64,000 bases of DNA from CAZKJL01 sp964553135 (GCA_964553135.1 CAZKJL010000002.1:248001-312000), one strand, 5' to 3'; shown: positions 31,757 through 41,349, counted from the first letter of the stretch. The notes: a model not told the origin generated them from the letters alone. Translations and numbers: made by a program.

Positions 31757-32962
31757 ATGCAGATTCGACACCTGTCCACGGCATTTCTGATTGCCACTCT
31801 GGTGGCTTCCAATGCCCCCGTAAACGCTTTCGCTCAAGGCTACATCGATCCTTCGGCGTACGCTCCGGCCATCGCTTCGCTCTCCTCCACGGGCGTCATC
31901 GACGGAGGTGGCAACGTTCGTTTGGACGATTACGTGAACCGTGCCGAAGCGCTCAAAATCATCCTGTTGGCGCAGACGAAATACGGCCAGCAAGTCGCGA
32001 GGGTCAAGGAAGACATGCCGCCGATTTCACTCTTTCCCGACGTCACGCAGACGTCGTGGTTCGCTCCGTACATCGAAGTCGGTTTCCGCTACGGACTCAT
32101 CAAGGGTTATCCCGACGGACGCTTCTGGCCGCAGGGCGGCGTGAAGGTCGCCGAGGCTTCCGCCATGCTCGTCCGTTCGTTCGGTGAGCAGAACAAGAAC
32201 GTCGGATTTTTGACGTCGAACGATCTGCCGAACATCGACGGCCAGTGGTATACGGGTGCGCTCAGCGCCGTTCACTCGCGCGGTGCGGTGATGCCGGGCA
32301 GCATGCTCTCCGCCGGCAACTACATGACGCGCGGCCAGCTCTTCGACATGGTGTACCGCTACCGCGAGTCCGTTGCGGGCGGCGTCACCACGGCGGCGAT
32401 CGGTACGCAGGTGCCCGTCTACAGCGTGACGAACTCTTCGTACGGCAGTTCGCAGGCATACGTCCCCGCTCCCGTCGCACCGTCCACGCTCACGGCCACC
32501 GAGAGGCAATTCGCTTCCAAGAAAGATTTCGCCATCACCATCCCCAGTCTCGGCATCGTGGATCTCACCATCACGCACCCCGCGGACCCCTACAGCCAGA
32601 AGGGAGTGCTCGAGCCGCTCCAGCAGGGTGTCGGCCACCTGTTCAGCTATCCCGGCAACGGCGGGAAGGTCATGATTTACGGTCACAGCAGCGGATACCC
32701 GTGGGATCTTTCGCAATTCACGAAAATCTTCCGCGGCATCAACAAGGTGAACGTCGGCGACCGCGTCTACGTCACGTACGGAGGATCGCTCCACGTGTAC
32801 CAAGTCACGGAGAAGAAAACCATTCCCGCCAAAGATACCGCGGCCTTCGAGCCCGATGAGCGTGGCGAGGAGCTTGTGCTCTACACGTGCTGGCCCCCGG
32901 ACAGCATCACGAACAGGTATTTGGTGTATGCGACTCCGGTGGAAACGATTGCACTGAAATAG
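31757..32962 (+). CDS. SLH-like domain protein fused to a sortase
   Basis: 401 residues. Signal peptide (FLIATLVASNAPVNAFA) at 1-26, then SLH-like segments (IASLSSTGVIDGGGNVRLDD, FPDVTQTSWFAPYIEVGFRY, GLIKGYPDGRFWPQGGVKVA) to about residue 200, a short linker, and a class D/E-type sortase domain from about 255 (FAITIPSLGIVDLTITHP). The catalytic triad looks intact: His in YGHSSG near 310, Cys in YTCWPP near 377, Arg in NRYLVYA near 388. Sortases join surface proteins to the envelope or to each other. An SLH anchor on the enzyme would hold it at the cell surface. No clear LPxTG substrate is visible in the window. Confidence 0.9.
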   Translation: MQIRHLSTAFLIATLVASNAPVNAFAQGYIDPSAYAPAIASLSSTGVIDGGGNVRLDDYVNRAEALKIILLAQTKYGQQVARVKEDMPPISLFPDVTQTSWFAPYIEVGFRYGLIKGYPDGRFWPQGGVKVAEASAMLVRSFGEQNKNVGFLTSNDLPNIDGQWYTGALSAVHSRGAVMPGSMLSAGNYMTRGQLFDMVYRYRESVAGGVTTAAIGTQVPVYSVTNSSYGSSQAYVPAPVAPSTLTATERQFASKKDFAITIPSLGIVDLTITHPADPYSQKGVLEPLQQGVGHLFSYPGNGGKVMIYGHSSGYPWDLSQFTKIFRGINKVNVGDRVYVTYGGSLHVYQVTEKKTIPAKDTAAFEPDERGEELVLYTCWPPDSITNRYLVYATPVETIALK

Positions 32963-32966
32963 AGGT

Positions 32967-33368
32967 ATGCCTTCACCAGAGTCAAAGCAACGGCGAGATG
33001 CAGAGCGCTCGATTTACGAGCCGCCCGTTCCTTTTCCGACATGCGATACACCAGCGTTCAATGAGCAGGTGACATATATGTTTGTGGCAACCAAAACATG
33101 GCTGTGGCGTATCTTTCAGTATGAGCTCACGATGATTGAGCAGCACCACTATCGAAATATAGCGAAGGAGCTTGCAGAATATTATGCATTCATTAGTGCA
33201 GATATCAATGGACTAGGTCGGATCTCACACATTCCGAGAGAGATTTTTCTTCGCGTACGCTTACAAGAAGGCTGGACTCTTCAGGAGATTGAAAGACTTT
33301 TCCGAATGCCACGCGAAGATGCGGCACGAGAGCTGCGGCTACAACAACAGCTGATGCATCGACCATAA
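32967..33368 (+). CDS. Hypothetical protein of the AT-richer island
   Basis: Not recognised. 133 residues, begins 4 bases after the sortase gene. The N terminus is polar (SPESKQRRDAERSIYEPPVP); the rest is helical (KTWLWRIFQYELTMIEQHHY, RNIAKELAEYYAFISADING) with an Arg-rich end that resembles a small DNA-binding helix pair (LQEGWTLQEIERLFRMPRED). Its base composition is visibly richer in A and T than the flanking genes, as is the next gene. Probably horizontally acquired. Confidence 0.55.
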   Translation: MPSPESKQRRDAERSIYEPPVPFPTCDTPAFNEQVTYMFVATKTWLWRIFQYELTMIEQHHYRNIAKELAEYYAFISADINGLGRISHIPREIFLRVRLQEGWTLQEIERLFRMPREDAARELRLQQQLMHRP

Positions 33369-33373
33369 GAAAT

Positions 33374-33952
33374 ATGAAAGAAATACCGTCAGACCAGGCA
33401 GGTCAACAAAGTCCCCGTTCTCCAGAGGAATGGGACAACGACAACAGACTATTTGATGAAGAGATGGCGAGGCAGCGAATCCTTCATACGGAAAACGGAG
33501 ATCATCTAGTGACGTGTCGTGCGGTACGGGAATGGCTCTTCGATGTCGATGATCCTCCGTTCAAGTGCCAAATGCATGGCATGTACGTGCTTTCTTTGGA
33601 TGGACAGGACATTGTGGCGTTGGCAACAGTCCTCATGCCTGATCGATTTGGTGGTCAGAGATCAGTTGTTCACTTTCTTCAGAAGTCATCGAAAGAGATT
33701 TCGCTCTCAACTTTCAAACCGATACTCGAGGGACGTCATCCGCTTGAGATTGCGTTTGAGCACGTCATTATTGCATCTCATCGCCTAGAAAAGAGGCTAG
33801 GCATACCGGTTGATGTTGATCTTGTCTGCGCAGAAAAGCAGCCAGGCATAGCGTCACGATACTGCAATAAAGAGCGCTATGTGACTCATACGAAGAAACG
33901 AGTACGCGAGCTTATACAGGCGCTTATGGCGGAAGATCATCCTGTTATTTAG
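33374..33952 (+). CDS. Hypothetical protein of the AT-richer island
   Basis: Not recognised. 192 residues, soluble, mixed alpha/beta (HGMYVLSLDGQDIVALATVL, SVVHFLQKSSKEISLSTFKP, VDVDLVCAEKQPGIASRYCN). It follows the preceding orphan by 5 bases, so the two are one unit. Codon choice (AGA, ATA, many A/T third positions) differs from the surroundings. Its stop overlaps the end of the convergent ATPase gene by four bases. Confidence 0.6.
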   Translation: MKEIPSDQAGQQSPRSPEEWDNDNRLFDEEMARQRILHTENGDHLVTCRAVREWLFDVDDPPFKCQMHGMYVLSLDGQDIVALATVLMPDRFGGQRSVVHFLQKSSKEISLSTFKPILEGRHPLEIAFEHVIIASHRLEKRLGIPVDVDLVCAEKQPGIASRYCNKERYVTHTKKRVRELIQALMAEDHPVI

Positions 33953-36429
33953 CCTCCGATACGCCTCAAAATCTCGCGGCTCACGAATTCTTTGTCGCGT
34001 CCGAATTTGAGGCGGCTGAGCTGCTTGAACGCTTCCACGGCCTTGGAGTCTTTCACGTACGTGTTGTCCTGCCAGGGCTTGGGCACTTCCAACGAGAACG
34101 GACGTGACGGCTGCGTATCGATGCTCAGCTTCATGACGCCCTTGAAGGCGTCCAGGTTCACGAGGTCGGACTCCGAGAACACGGGGCTCATTTCCTTGGC
34201 GCAGAACTCGGCGTCCTGCGGACCGATCTTGTAGAACATCATGGTTCCCACGTTGCCGAACACGGCGCTCTTCAGGTTCACGTTGCCCGAGAGCTTGCTC
34301 TCTTTCTCGAGCTGGTCGAGGTACTGGTGAGCGATGACGAGGCCGAGGCGGTACTTACGAGCTTCGGACAAGATCGATTCGATGGAGTCCGTGACGTAGT
34401 TCTGGAATTCGTCGATGTACAGGAAGAAGTCCTTGCGTTTGCTGGCGTCCTCGCGCTGGCGACGCATGGCGGCCACTTGGATTTTGTTCACGATGATCAT
34501 ACCGAGCAGCTTGCTGTTGATGTCGCCGATGAGACCTTTGGACAGGTTCATCAGGAGGATCTTTCCGTTGTTCATGACGTCGCCGAAATCGAACGAGCTC
34601 TTCACCTGGCCCACGATGTTGCGAATGAGGGCGTTGGTCGTGAATTGTCCGAACTTGGCGGCGAAGTACGGGATCATTTCCTGCTTTTCGCGCTGTCCCG
34701 TCTGGGCCATCTGCTTGTCCCAGAAGGAGCGCACGATGGGGTTTTTAAGCTTGGAGACCTTGTACTTGGCCCATTCGTCGTCGGTGAACAGGCGCACGAG
34801 GTCGGTGATGGCTCCACCCTCCTCTTCGTCGGCCATGAGCGTGAGACAGCCGTTGCGGAAGTAGTCCTGGATGCGGGGTCCGAAGATTTCTTCACCGAAC
34901 ATTTTCACCATCATGCCCATGGCATCGAGAGCGATGAGGTCTTTCTCTTCCTCCGTTTTTCCTTCGAGCATGTTGAGTCCCATCGGACGTTCGGTGTCGG
35001 CGGGGTTGAAGTAGATGATGTCATCCGCGCGTTCGCGCGGAATGTACGGGAACAAATCTTCCACGAGCGAGCCGTGCGGATCCACGACGCAGATGCCGTT
35101 CTTCTTATGGAAGTCCTGGCGCGCCATGATCTGGATGATCGACGATTTGCCCGTACCCGTTTGACCGATGACGTAGAAGTGGCGGAAGCGGTCGTCGTTC
35201 TTCATGAAGACCTTCTTCTTTTCGCCGCGGAACGTGTTGTAGCCCAAAAACAGTCCTTCATCGGGAACGCTCTTCGGGGCGGGGGCGATTTTGAAGCTCT
35301 GCCACTTGATGTTCTGAATCTTGTTGTACTTGATGTTCGGGAAGTGGAAGAAGCTGGCCAGCTCGGCGGTGCCGAGGAGAATCTTTTTCCACATCAGTTG
35401 CTGCATGAGCGTCCAGCGCGGCGTGCGACGGATGAAGTCGTGCACCATGCGGGCGTTGTTGTGGTACTTGCTTTTGCGGAAACTGTTGCCGCGCACGTCG
35501 TTGAATTGCGAGAAGCCGCTGACCACCGTTTCCAGGTTCAGGGTTGCCCTGGCGTCGTTTTCGGCGGAGCTCACCACGCGAATCGTGGTCTCGAATCCGG
35601 GCGATCCCGCTTTCTCATCGATGGATTTGCTCAGCTCTTCCACCATTTGCGACACGCGTTCGGAACTCGCGGATTCCTTGAGCTCCTTGTCGTCGCTCGT
35701 GAAGACGTCGACCATCGTCATGATCCAGGACAGGGGATTCCACCAGACGAAACTGCTGCCGCCCTTCTTGGGGTTGATGATCTTCTGAGCTTCTTTCTGG
35801 AGCGCCTTCTGCCAACCCGATTTAACCGGGCGCAGGACGATCTGCACCGCTGCGCCTTCTTCTTTCTTCAGCTTGCTGAAGGCGTTGGTGATGGCGTTGT
35901 ACGGGTCGCTCTTGAGGTGCGAGTAGGTCTTGAACGGGTAGACGAACGGCTTGTTGGCGATGAGAGCCGTGGTGGCCGTCACGGAGTTCTTCGTGAAGAT
36001 GTTGTAATCCTCGACTTCGTCGATCACCGCGTCGGGGTAGAACGACGTGATGTGTTTTTCGATGATGGGAGCGATGGCGCGCGGAGCGACGACGAAGGTC
36101 AGGATTTCTCCCGCGAGCGATGCGTACTCGAACGAGAAGAACGGCGATCCGCGCCAGTAACGGCGTACACTGCTGCTCTTGAGGCTGTTGAGGGTCTGGT
36201 ACAGGTGATCCATGATGCCGAGGACTTCCTTGAAGTCTTTGCCCGTGGAGAATTGCTCGGAGTCCTGTTCCTTGTCTTCCTTGCTTTCCTTCTTGGGCAT
36301 CAAAATCTGGAAGAACACCAAGTCCCGTTCGCGCCGTCTGTCGGCCAAGTAGCGCAGAACCCACAGCACTCCCGCGACGGCGAAGCCGAGGGCGATGACG
36401 ATGGCGACGGCGTACAGGAAGGTTTGCAT
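33949..36429 (-). CDS. Type IV secretion/TraD-like coupling ATPase (paralogue 1)
   Basis: 826 residues. One N-terminal membrane segment (AVAIVIALGFAVAGVLWVL), a roughly 350-residue alpha/beta region, and a HerA/VirD4-like ATPase domain: Walker A GQTGTGKSS near 421, CVVDPHGSLVEDLF, DIIYFNPADTERPMGLNMLE, GPRIQDYFRNGCLTLM, Walker B FFLYIDEFQNY near 670 and a sensor VIAHQYLDQL. Such proteins move DNA or protein across the membrane and are common in CPR genomes. A close paralogue lies at 60284. A promoter sits 8 bases before the start. The surface protein encoded just upstream on the same strand may be functionally linked. Confidence 0.9.
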   Translation of the reverse strand: MQTFLYAVAIVIALGFAVAGVLWVLRYLADRRRERDLVFFQILMPKKESKEDKEQDSEQFSTGKDFKEVLGIMDHLYQTLNSLKSSSVRRYWRGSPFFSFEYASLAGEILTFVVAPRAIAPIIEKHITSFYPDAVIDEVEDYNIFTKNSVTATTALIANKPFVYPFKTYSHLKSDPYNAITNAFSKLKKEEGAAVQIVLRPVKSGWQKALQKEAQKIINPKKGGSSFVWWNPLSWIMTMVDVFTSDDKELKESASSERVSQMVEELSKSIDEKAGSPGFETTIRVVSSAENDARATLNLETVVSGFSQFNDVRGNSFRKSKYHNNARMVHDFIRRTPRWTLMQQLMWKKILLGTAELASFFHFPNIKYNKIQNIKWQSFKIAPAPKSVPDEGLFLGYNTFRGEKKKVFMKNDDRFRHFYVIGQTGTGKSSIIQIMARQDFHKKNGICVVDPHGSLVEDLFPYIPRERADDIIYFNPADTERPMGLNMLEGKTEEEKDLIALDAMGMMVKMFGEEIFGPRIQDYFRNGCLTLMADEEEGGAITDLVRLFTDDEWAKYKVSKLKNPIVRSFWDKQMAQTGQREKQEMIPYFAAKFGQFTTNALIRNIVGQVKSSFDFGDVMNNGKILLMNLSKGLIGDINSKLLGMIIVNKIQVAAMRRQREDASKRKDFFLYIDEFQNYVTDSIESILSEARKYRLGLVIAHQYLDQLEKESKLSGNVNLKSAVFGNVGTMMFYKIGPQDAEFCAKEMSPVFSESDLVNLDAFKGVMKLSIDTQPSRPFSLEVPKPWQDNTYVKDSKAVEAFKQLSRLKFGRDKEFVSREILRRIGG

Positions 36430-36437
36430 TCGGGTGT

Positions 36438-36465
36438 AGTGTAAACGTTTATAAGGAAATGTTCA
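36438..36465 (-). promoter_or_regulatory. Probable promoter of the coupling ATPase gene
   Basis: Minus strand: TGAACA, 16 bases, TACACT, 8 bases, ATG at 36429. It lies in the gap after the surface-protein stop. Confidence 0.45.
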
Positions 36466-36468
36466 TGG

Positions 36469-39400
36469 TCACTTCACGCGTTCCCACCAGATTTCTCCGA
36501 GCGGCAACAGGGAAGTGATTTTCTGCGTACTGACGAATTTCCTGTTCTGCAACGCGGTGGCGAGGAATTCCAGCAGCATCCCGCGCGTGAAGACCGTGTT
36601 TTTCAGCATTCCTTCGTCGCGCCAGTTCACTTCTTTGCCGAGGAGTTGGCGGCTGATGGCCGCCGAAACGGCGCCTTCCAGTTCTTCGGCTCGCTGCGGG
36701 GACAAGATGCTCTGCCGCACCATGGTCATGAGCAAGGCCGATGCCATGAGGTCCGACGCATCTTTGAGATTGAGTGATGCACCGGGCAGGCGCGTTTCCT
36801 CCAGCAGGAGTGCCGGAGCGTAGCGCACGAGCGAAAGATCGAATTCTTTCAGGCGGTCCTGGGCCCTGTACATGACGCGTGAGGCAAAAGAAGCGTCGCG
36901 CGGCAGGTTGGACAGTCTGTCGCGCGCGGTTCTCGTTTCACCCGTTCCTTGGATCACTTCTTTCACGGAGAGCCCCGCCAGAGCCTGTGTGCGCGTATCG
37001 GGAGCGAGGCAGGCGAAGACGAGCAAGTTGCGAACGGTTTCGAGCACACTGATCGGTTCGTCGATGCCGAGGCGCGATTGACCTTTGGTCACGCCGAATT
37101 CGGTGGGTCGCAGGTTTCCCGGAATCAGCCACAGCATTTGATCGGCTGCGTTCACGATGCCGCGCGACAGGAGGTCGCGGATATCGGCGTGACGCGGGTC
37201 GCCGGGGAGCAGGTCGACGAACGAGAGCGCCGTGGACCGTTCTTCGTGACGCTCCAGGCACGTGCGAGCCTTGATCGTCGGAAGATCTTTCAGGAACGTG
37301 GGGACGAGCGGCGTTTTCTTCGCCGTCTTGGGATTTTGGACGTCGGGCAGAAGCGAGATCTTTCCGTTGCGGAACGCGGCCCTGGCGATGAGGAGCGCGG
37401 CTTCGGACGATGTGATGCCTTGGTTGACTCCGGGCGTGCCGATGAAGTTTTGCGGCAGTGCGCCGATGCTTCGCAGCGCGAAGAAGTCGGCGGCTTCCGT
37501 CGTCGTGGGTTCGATATCCAAGGGCAACAGCTCGCTGCCCGTCTCCGTCACGAGAGCTTTCGGTACGCGCACGATGGAGGCGACGGCACGCATGGCGTCT
37601 ACGCGCGTGATGGGCGAGGAAAGGTCGGCTGCGGGTCCGATGGTCGTGGAACGAAGAATATCGGCACCCGTTCCGAGCAGCGAGTACACCATGAGCGAAT
37701 CCGCCGTGGCGTTCGGGAACACGTCGATCGGCGAAATGTTTTCTTTGAGAGTTTGTGCCGCGGACTTCAGCTTGGCGGAGAGAATCGCACGGTTCGTCTC
37801 GAGCGCCACGCACTGTGTGCGTTGCAGGAGCGTGAAGAAGTCTCCGCGGGTCATGAGCGAACCGGAGAGAGAAATGTTCCCGAGAACGTTCTTGCCGTAC
37901 GGATCGCGCAGGCGTTGCAGCAGAATCTCCGCGTCGGTGCCGGGCGCTTCGTTCTCCGGAGGATCTCCCACCGTCAGACACGGGGCGTAGCGCAGCAGGT
38001 CGTCGCGGCGGAACGGCAGGGTCACCGTGAGGTTCGTCGCGACGGTCGTCGAGAGCGAAGGACGGAGCACGATGCCCGTGAGCGTCAGGGCACCGGTGGC
38101 TTTGTATCCGGTTTTGGCCAATGCTTCGTCATCGAAGAAAATGCTGTAGCCGCGGGGTCCCGAGATCGGCAAGTCGAAGATCGCCACACCCGTGGAGGAG
38201 AGCGATGCCGTCTTGCGGACGGGGAGGCCGGCGAGCGACGTGCCGCTCGCGGTAACCTCCAGCCCCTTCAGCGCCAGTGTCTGTTCTCGGGAGTCGCGCT
38301 TGCGGTTGCCGTTCACGTCGCTCACGGCCGAGACGGTGAGCCGGTACAGGTCGCCTCCGCCGCCCGATTCGTCTTTCGGTTTGAAAATGCGGAAGTCCAA
38401 CCCGCCTCCCGCGGTTGTCACGGGATTCGAGCTGCCGGAGCCTTCGGAGGTCGTCGGATTGCATTCGGAGTCGAGAACGAACGTACGTTCGGAGCTCCAG
38501 GTGCTCTTGAATCCCGTATCGACTGCGGCGACGCTCCAGTAGTATGTGTAGAGGTTCGTGCACGGGAGTCCTTTCAGCGGGAAGGAGCGGCTCTGTCCGT
38601 TCGGCATCAATCGAGTCACGTAACTCGGTGACGCGGTTTTGGAAGACATCGTGTTGTTGTAGCCCGACGTCGTTCCGATCTTCAATTGATACTGCAGGAG
38701 GCGAGTGCTCGTTTGCGCGTCGGATCCGGATCCCCAGGAAAGTTTGACGATGAGTCCCGCGCCGTTGCTGCCTCCCGTGGAACAGTCGGTGAGTCCGCAG
38801 CGGACGAATTTGAGGTCGCTCGAGGTGGCGGTGTAGTACGCCACGAGCGGACGATTGTCTGCCGTCGGTACGACGAGTGCCGTGAGGCCTTCGTAGTTCG
38901 TCTCGGCTCCGATGCTGTCGATCACCGTCATGGTGTTGCCCGCCGCGCAGGTGGCATTGCCGCATTTCACCACTTTGAGTCGGCTGTTCGTGACGTCCGT
39001 GTAGCTGATGATGGGCATGCCGTCGGCGGCGATTCCGATGGACGGGAAGTAACCCACGTCGCCCGTGGAGTCGACGGCCGTCAGCGTATTGCCCGACGAG
39101 CACGCCGCGTTTCCGCATTTGGCGACTTTCAGGTTTTTGTTCGTCGCGTCCCAATACGCGATCACGGGCAAGTCGTCCGCGGGGATGGTCATCGAGGAAT
39201 ACAGACCGACGCTGGTGTTGTTGTCCACCGTCGTGAGCGTGTTGCCCGACGAACACGTGGCATCGCCGCATTTTGCAAATCGTAAGTACACCGAGCTTCC
39301 GCCGACGACGCTGTAGTAGCTGATGGCGGGAAGTCCGTCGGAAGGAATCGCGATGCTCGTGTGGTAACCGATGAAATCGTTGATGTTGCCGTCCACCACG

Positions 39401-41202
39401 ACTTGCGTGTTTCCCGACGTGCACGAAGCGTCGCCGCATTTGATGATTTCCAGGTCGAGACTGGTGGAGGCGGATCTGTACGCGACGACGGGCAGCCCGT
39501 CGCTCGTCGCGAAGGCGATGGACACGTTGAGTCCTTCCGTGCCGCTCGTTCCGATCGCCGTGATGGTGTTACCGGACGAACACGCCGCGTTGCCGCACTT
39601 CACGAATCGCAATCTGTTGATGGCGGAGTACGCGATGACGGGGAGTCCGTCGCTCGGCACGCGGATGGCGGTGTTGAATCCGGTCACGATGCTCACCGCG
39701 GCGATGGTGCTTGTGGTGTTGCCCGACGAACACGTGATGTTGCCGCACTTCGTCACTTTCACGAGGCCGTTCGTTTCGTCGAAGTAGCTGATGATGGGAA
39801 ATCCGTCACTTCCCATCGCCATCGATGAGTATTTGCCGACGTCGCCGCTTGAACTCACGGTCACGATGTTGTTGTTGAGCGAGGACACCGTGACGCCGAA
39901 TCCCGTGGACGGCGCGGACGGCGCGGTGTTCACGCTCGTTGCTGCTTGGTCGTTCTTGTAATGGCGGTTGGCCTGGCCGGAAATGTTGATGCCGTTTCCT
40001 TCGATGAAGTCCAGGTCCCCGTCCCCGTCGATATCGGCCGGTGCTTCGTACTTGGTGAAGCGCCCGCTCCCCAGAAGGTCATTGGCCAACGTGAACGTCG
40101 CCGTGCCGTTGTTCGCGTACATTTCGGTGCCTCCGATGCCGCTGGCGCCGTAGTCTTCGCCACCCACGAGCAGGTCGACGTCGCCGTCATTGTCGAAGTC
40201 ACCCTGTCCGATCGTCGTGATTTGCGCATTGCCCGTGGTGAACGTGGCGGTCGCGAACGACGTTCCGGTGCCGTCGTTTTTGTAGACCTTCACATCGGGG
40301 CTCTCTGCCAGTGCCATATCCAAGTCGCCGTCACCGTCCAGATCCGCGACGATGCCGGGACCGCTGCTGGTTCCCGTGTAGACCGGGATGAACGCACCGG
40401 TGCCGCTGTTCTTGTAAATTTTTCCGGCGCCGCTGATGGCGATGTCCGGGTAACCGTCGCTGTTGAAGTCGGCGATGCCCGCGATGGTGCCCGGAATCGT
40501 GGAGGGAGACGTAGAGAATGTGCCGCTCCCGTTATTGATGAAGATCGTCGATCCGCCCGTACGCACGATGTCCAGGTCACCGTCGTTATCCACGTCCATG
40601 AGTCGCATATCCGTTGCCGTGAAGCTGCTCGTCGCGATGGTGCTTTCGCTGAACGACGCGCTGCCGTTATTCGTGTACTTGTAATAATTTCCGCTCAGCG
40701 TCAGGACGATGTCGGCATCGCCGTCACCGTCGATGTCGCCCACGTCGCCGAGCACGTTGAGTCCGTCGGGACCGAAGTCCGCCTGGGCGGTGTAGTTTCC
40801 GTTCCCGTCATTCAGATAGACATTGCTGAGGTGCGAGGCGCTGGCATTCCCGTTGATCGACACGTAGTCGATATCGCCATCCGCATCGAAGTCCGTGGCG
40901 AATACGCGTTGCGTCGTCTCCGCTTCGCTTGTCGAGCTGTAGAGCGTGAACGTCTGGGCGTATGCGACGGAAATGAATTGCACGAACGTCACGAGGAACA
41001 GAATCGTGAGCATGTTCGTCCCCAAGATCTCCGCCGTGTGCGGCAGACGGCTGCACGTATATTCCACGTGAGCCAGATCTTCGTTCTCGATGCGCGCGTA
41101 GCGTGCGATGAGCTTCCACTCGATGAAGAGCACGCAGACGAGGAGTACGAGAGCGATGAAAAGCAGCCCGCGATCGGTCTGATGCGTGAGCATCAAGCCC
41201 AT
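36469..41202 (-). CDS. Giant surface protein: two seven-bladed propellers and SLH-like tail
   Basis: At least 1577 residues. The N terminus has hydrophobic segments, including a signal-like MLTILFLVTFVQFISVAYA. Then come seven FG-GAP/VCBS repeats with Ca-binding DxDxDGxxD motifs (FDADGDIDYV, IDGDGDADIV, VDNDGDLDIV, FNSDGYPDIA, LDGDGDLDMA, FDNDGDVDLL, IDGDGDLDFI), followed by seven repeats built on SDGLPVIAY plus a paired-Cys motif KCGNxxC. A fibronectin-like domain, a Ca-binding-like stretch (SDVNGNRKRDS), and about 500 residues with SLH-like segments follow. It is probably an adhesin at the cell surface. In-frame hydrophobic coding sequence continues upstream of the first ATG, back to a CTG at 41265. 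Confidence 0.88.
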   Translation of the reverse strand: MGLMLTHQTDRGLLFIALVLLVCVLFIEWKLIARYARIENEDLAHVEYTCSRLPHTAEILGTNMLTILFLVTFVQFISVAYAQTFTLYSSTSEAETTQRVFATDFDADGDIDYVSINGNASASHLSNVYLNDGNGNYTAQADFGPDGLNVLGDVGDIDGDGDADIVLTLSGNYYKYTNNGSASFSESTIATSSFTATDMRLMDVDNDGDLDIVRTGGSTIFINNGSGTFSTSPSTIPGTIAGIADFNSDGYPDIAISGAGKIYKNSGTGAFIPVYTGTSSGPGIVADLDGDGDLDMALAESPDVKVYKNDGTGTSFATATFTTGNAQITTIGQGDFDNDGDVDLLVGGEDYGASGIGGTEMYANNGTATFTLANDLLGSGRFTKYEAPADIDGDGDLDFIEGNGINISGQANRHYKNDQAATSVNTAPSAPSTGFGVTVSSLNNNIVTVSSSGDVGKYSSMAMGSDGFPIISYFDETNGLVKVTKCGNITCSSGNTTSTIAAVSIVTGFNTAIRVPSDGLPVIAYSAINRLRFVKCGNAACSSGNTITAIGTSGTEGLNVSIAFATSDGLPVVAYRSASTSLDLEIIKCGDASCTSGNTQVVVDGNINDFIGYHTSIAIPSDGLPAISYYSVVGGSSVYLRFAKCGDATCSSGNTLTTVDNNTSVGLYSSMTIPADDLPVIAYWDATNKNLKVAKCGNAACSSGNTLTAVDSTGDVGYFPSIGIAADGMPIISYTDVTNSRLKVVKCGNATCAAGNTMTVIDSIGAETNYEGLTALVVPTADNRPLVAYYTATSSDLKFVRCGLTDCSTGGSNGAGLIVKLSWGSGSDAQTSTRLLQYQLKIGTTSGYNNTMSSKTASPSYVTRLMPNGQSRSFPLKGLPCTNLYTYYWSVAAVDTGFKSTWSSERTFVLDSECNPTTSEGSGSSNPVTTAGGGLDFRIFKPKDESGGGGDLYRLTVSAVSDVNGNRKRDSREQTLALKGLEVTASGTSLAGLPVRKTASLSSTGVAIFDLPISGPRGYSIFFDDEALAKTGYKATGALTLTGIVLRPSLSTTVATNLTVTLPFRRDDLLRYAPCLTVGDPPENEAPGTDAEILLQRLRDPYGKNVLGNISLSGSLMTRGDFFTLLQRTQCVALETNRAILSAKLKSAAQTLKENISPIDVFPNATADSLMVYSLLGTGADILRSTTIGPAADLSSPITRVDAMRAVASIVRVPKALVTETGSELLPLDIEPTTTEAADFFALRSIGALPQNFIGTPGVNQGITSSEAALLIARAAFRNGKISLLPDVQNPKTAKKTPLVPTFLKDLPTIKARTCLERHEERSTALSFVDLLPGDPRHADIRDLLSRGIVNAADQMLWLIPGNLRPTEFGVTKGQSRLGIDEPISVLETVRNLLVFACLAPDTRTQALAGLSVKEVIQGTGETRTARDRLSNLPRDASFASRVMYRAQDRLKEFDLSLVRYAPALLLEETRLPGASLNLKDASDLMASALLMTMVRQSILSPQRAEELEGAVSAAISRQLLGKEVNWRDEGMLKNTVFTRGMLLEFLATALQNRKFVSTQKITSLLPLGEIWWERVK

Positions 41203-41288
41203 CGACAGCGCGATGGACGCCGTGAGTATCAGGAGCCAAAAGTGGCGGGGTGTTTTGGTGTTCAGAGATGCGTTGAAATAATCTCTTG

Positions 41289-41317
41289 ATTATAGCACAA
41301 ATAAGCCATTTCCTGAA
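41289..41317 (-). promoter_or_regulatory. Candidate promoter of the giant surface protein
   Basis: Minus strand: TTCAGG, 17 bases, TATAAT. The -10 box is perfect, the -35 weak. Its TAA is also the last in-frame stop before the gene, so any start lies at or after about 41286. Confidence 0.5.
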
Positions 41318-41349
41318 GGGCTTCTCGGCCCCGAAAACACGTCGAAAAG

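Noticed and set aside
34327..36444. A 705-codon open frame antisense to the first coupling ATPase
   Set aside because: Shadow of the ATPase coding frame; composition typical of reversed codons.
36949..38631. A 560-codon open frame antisense to the giant surface protein
   Set aside because: No recognisable domain, and the opposite strand has clear repeat structure.
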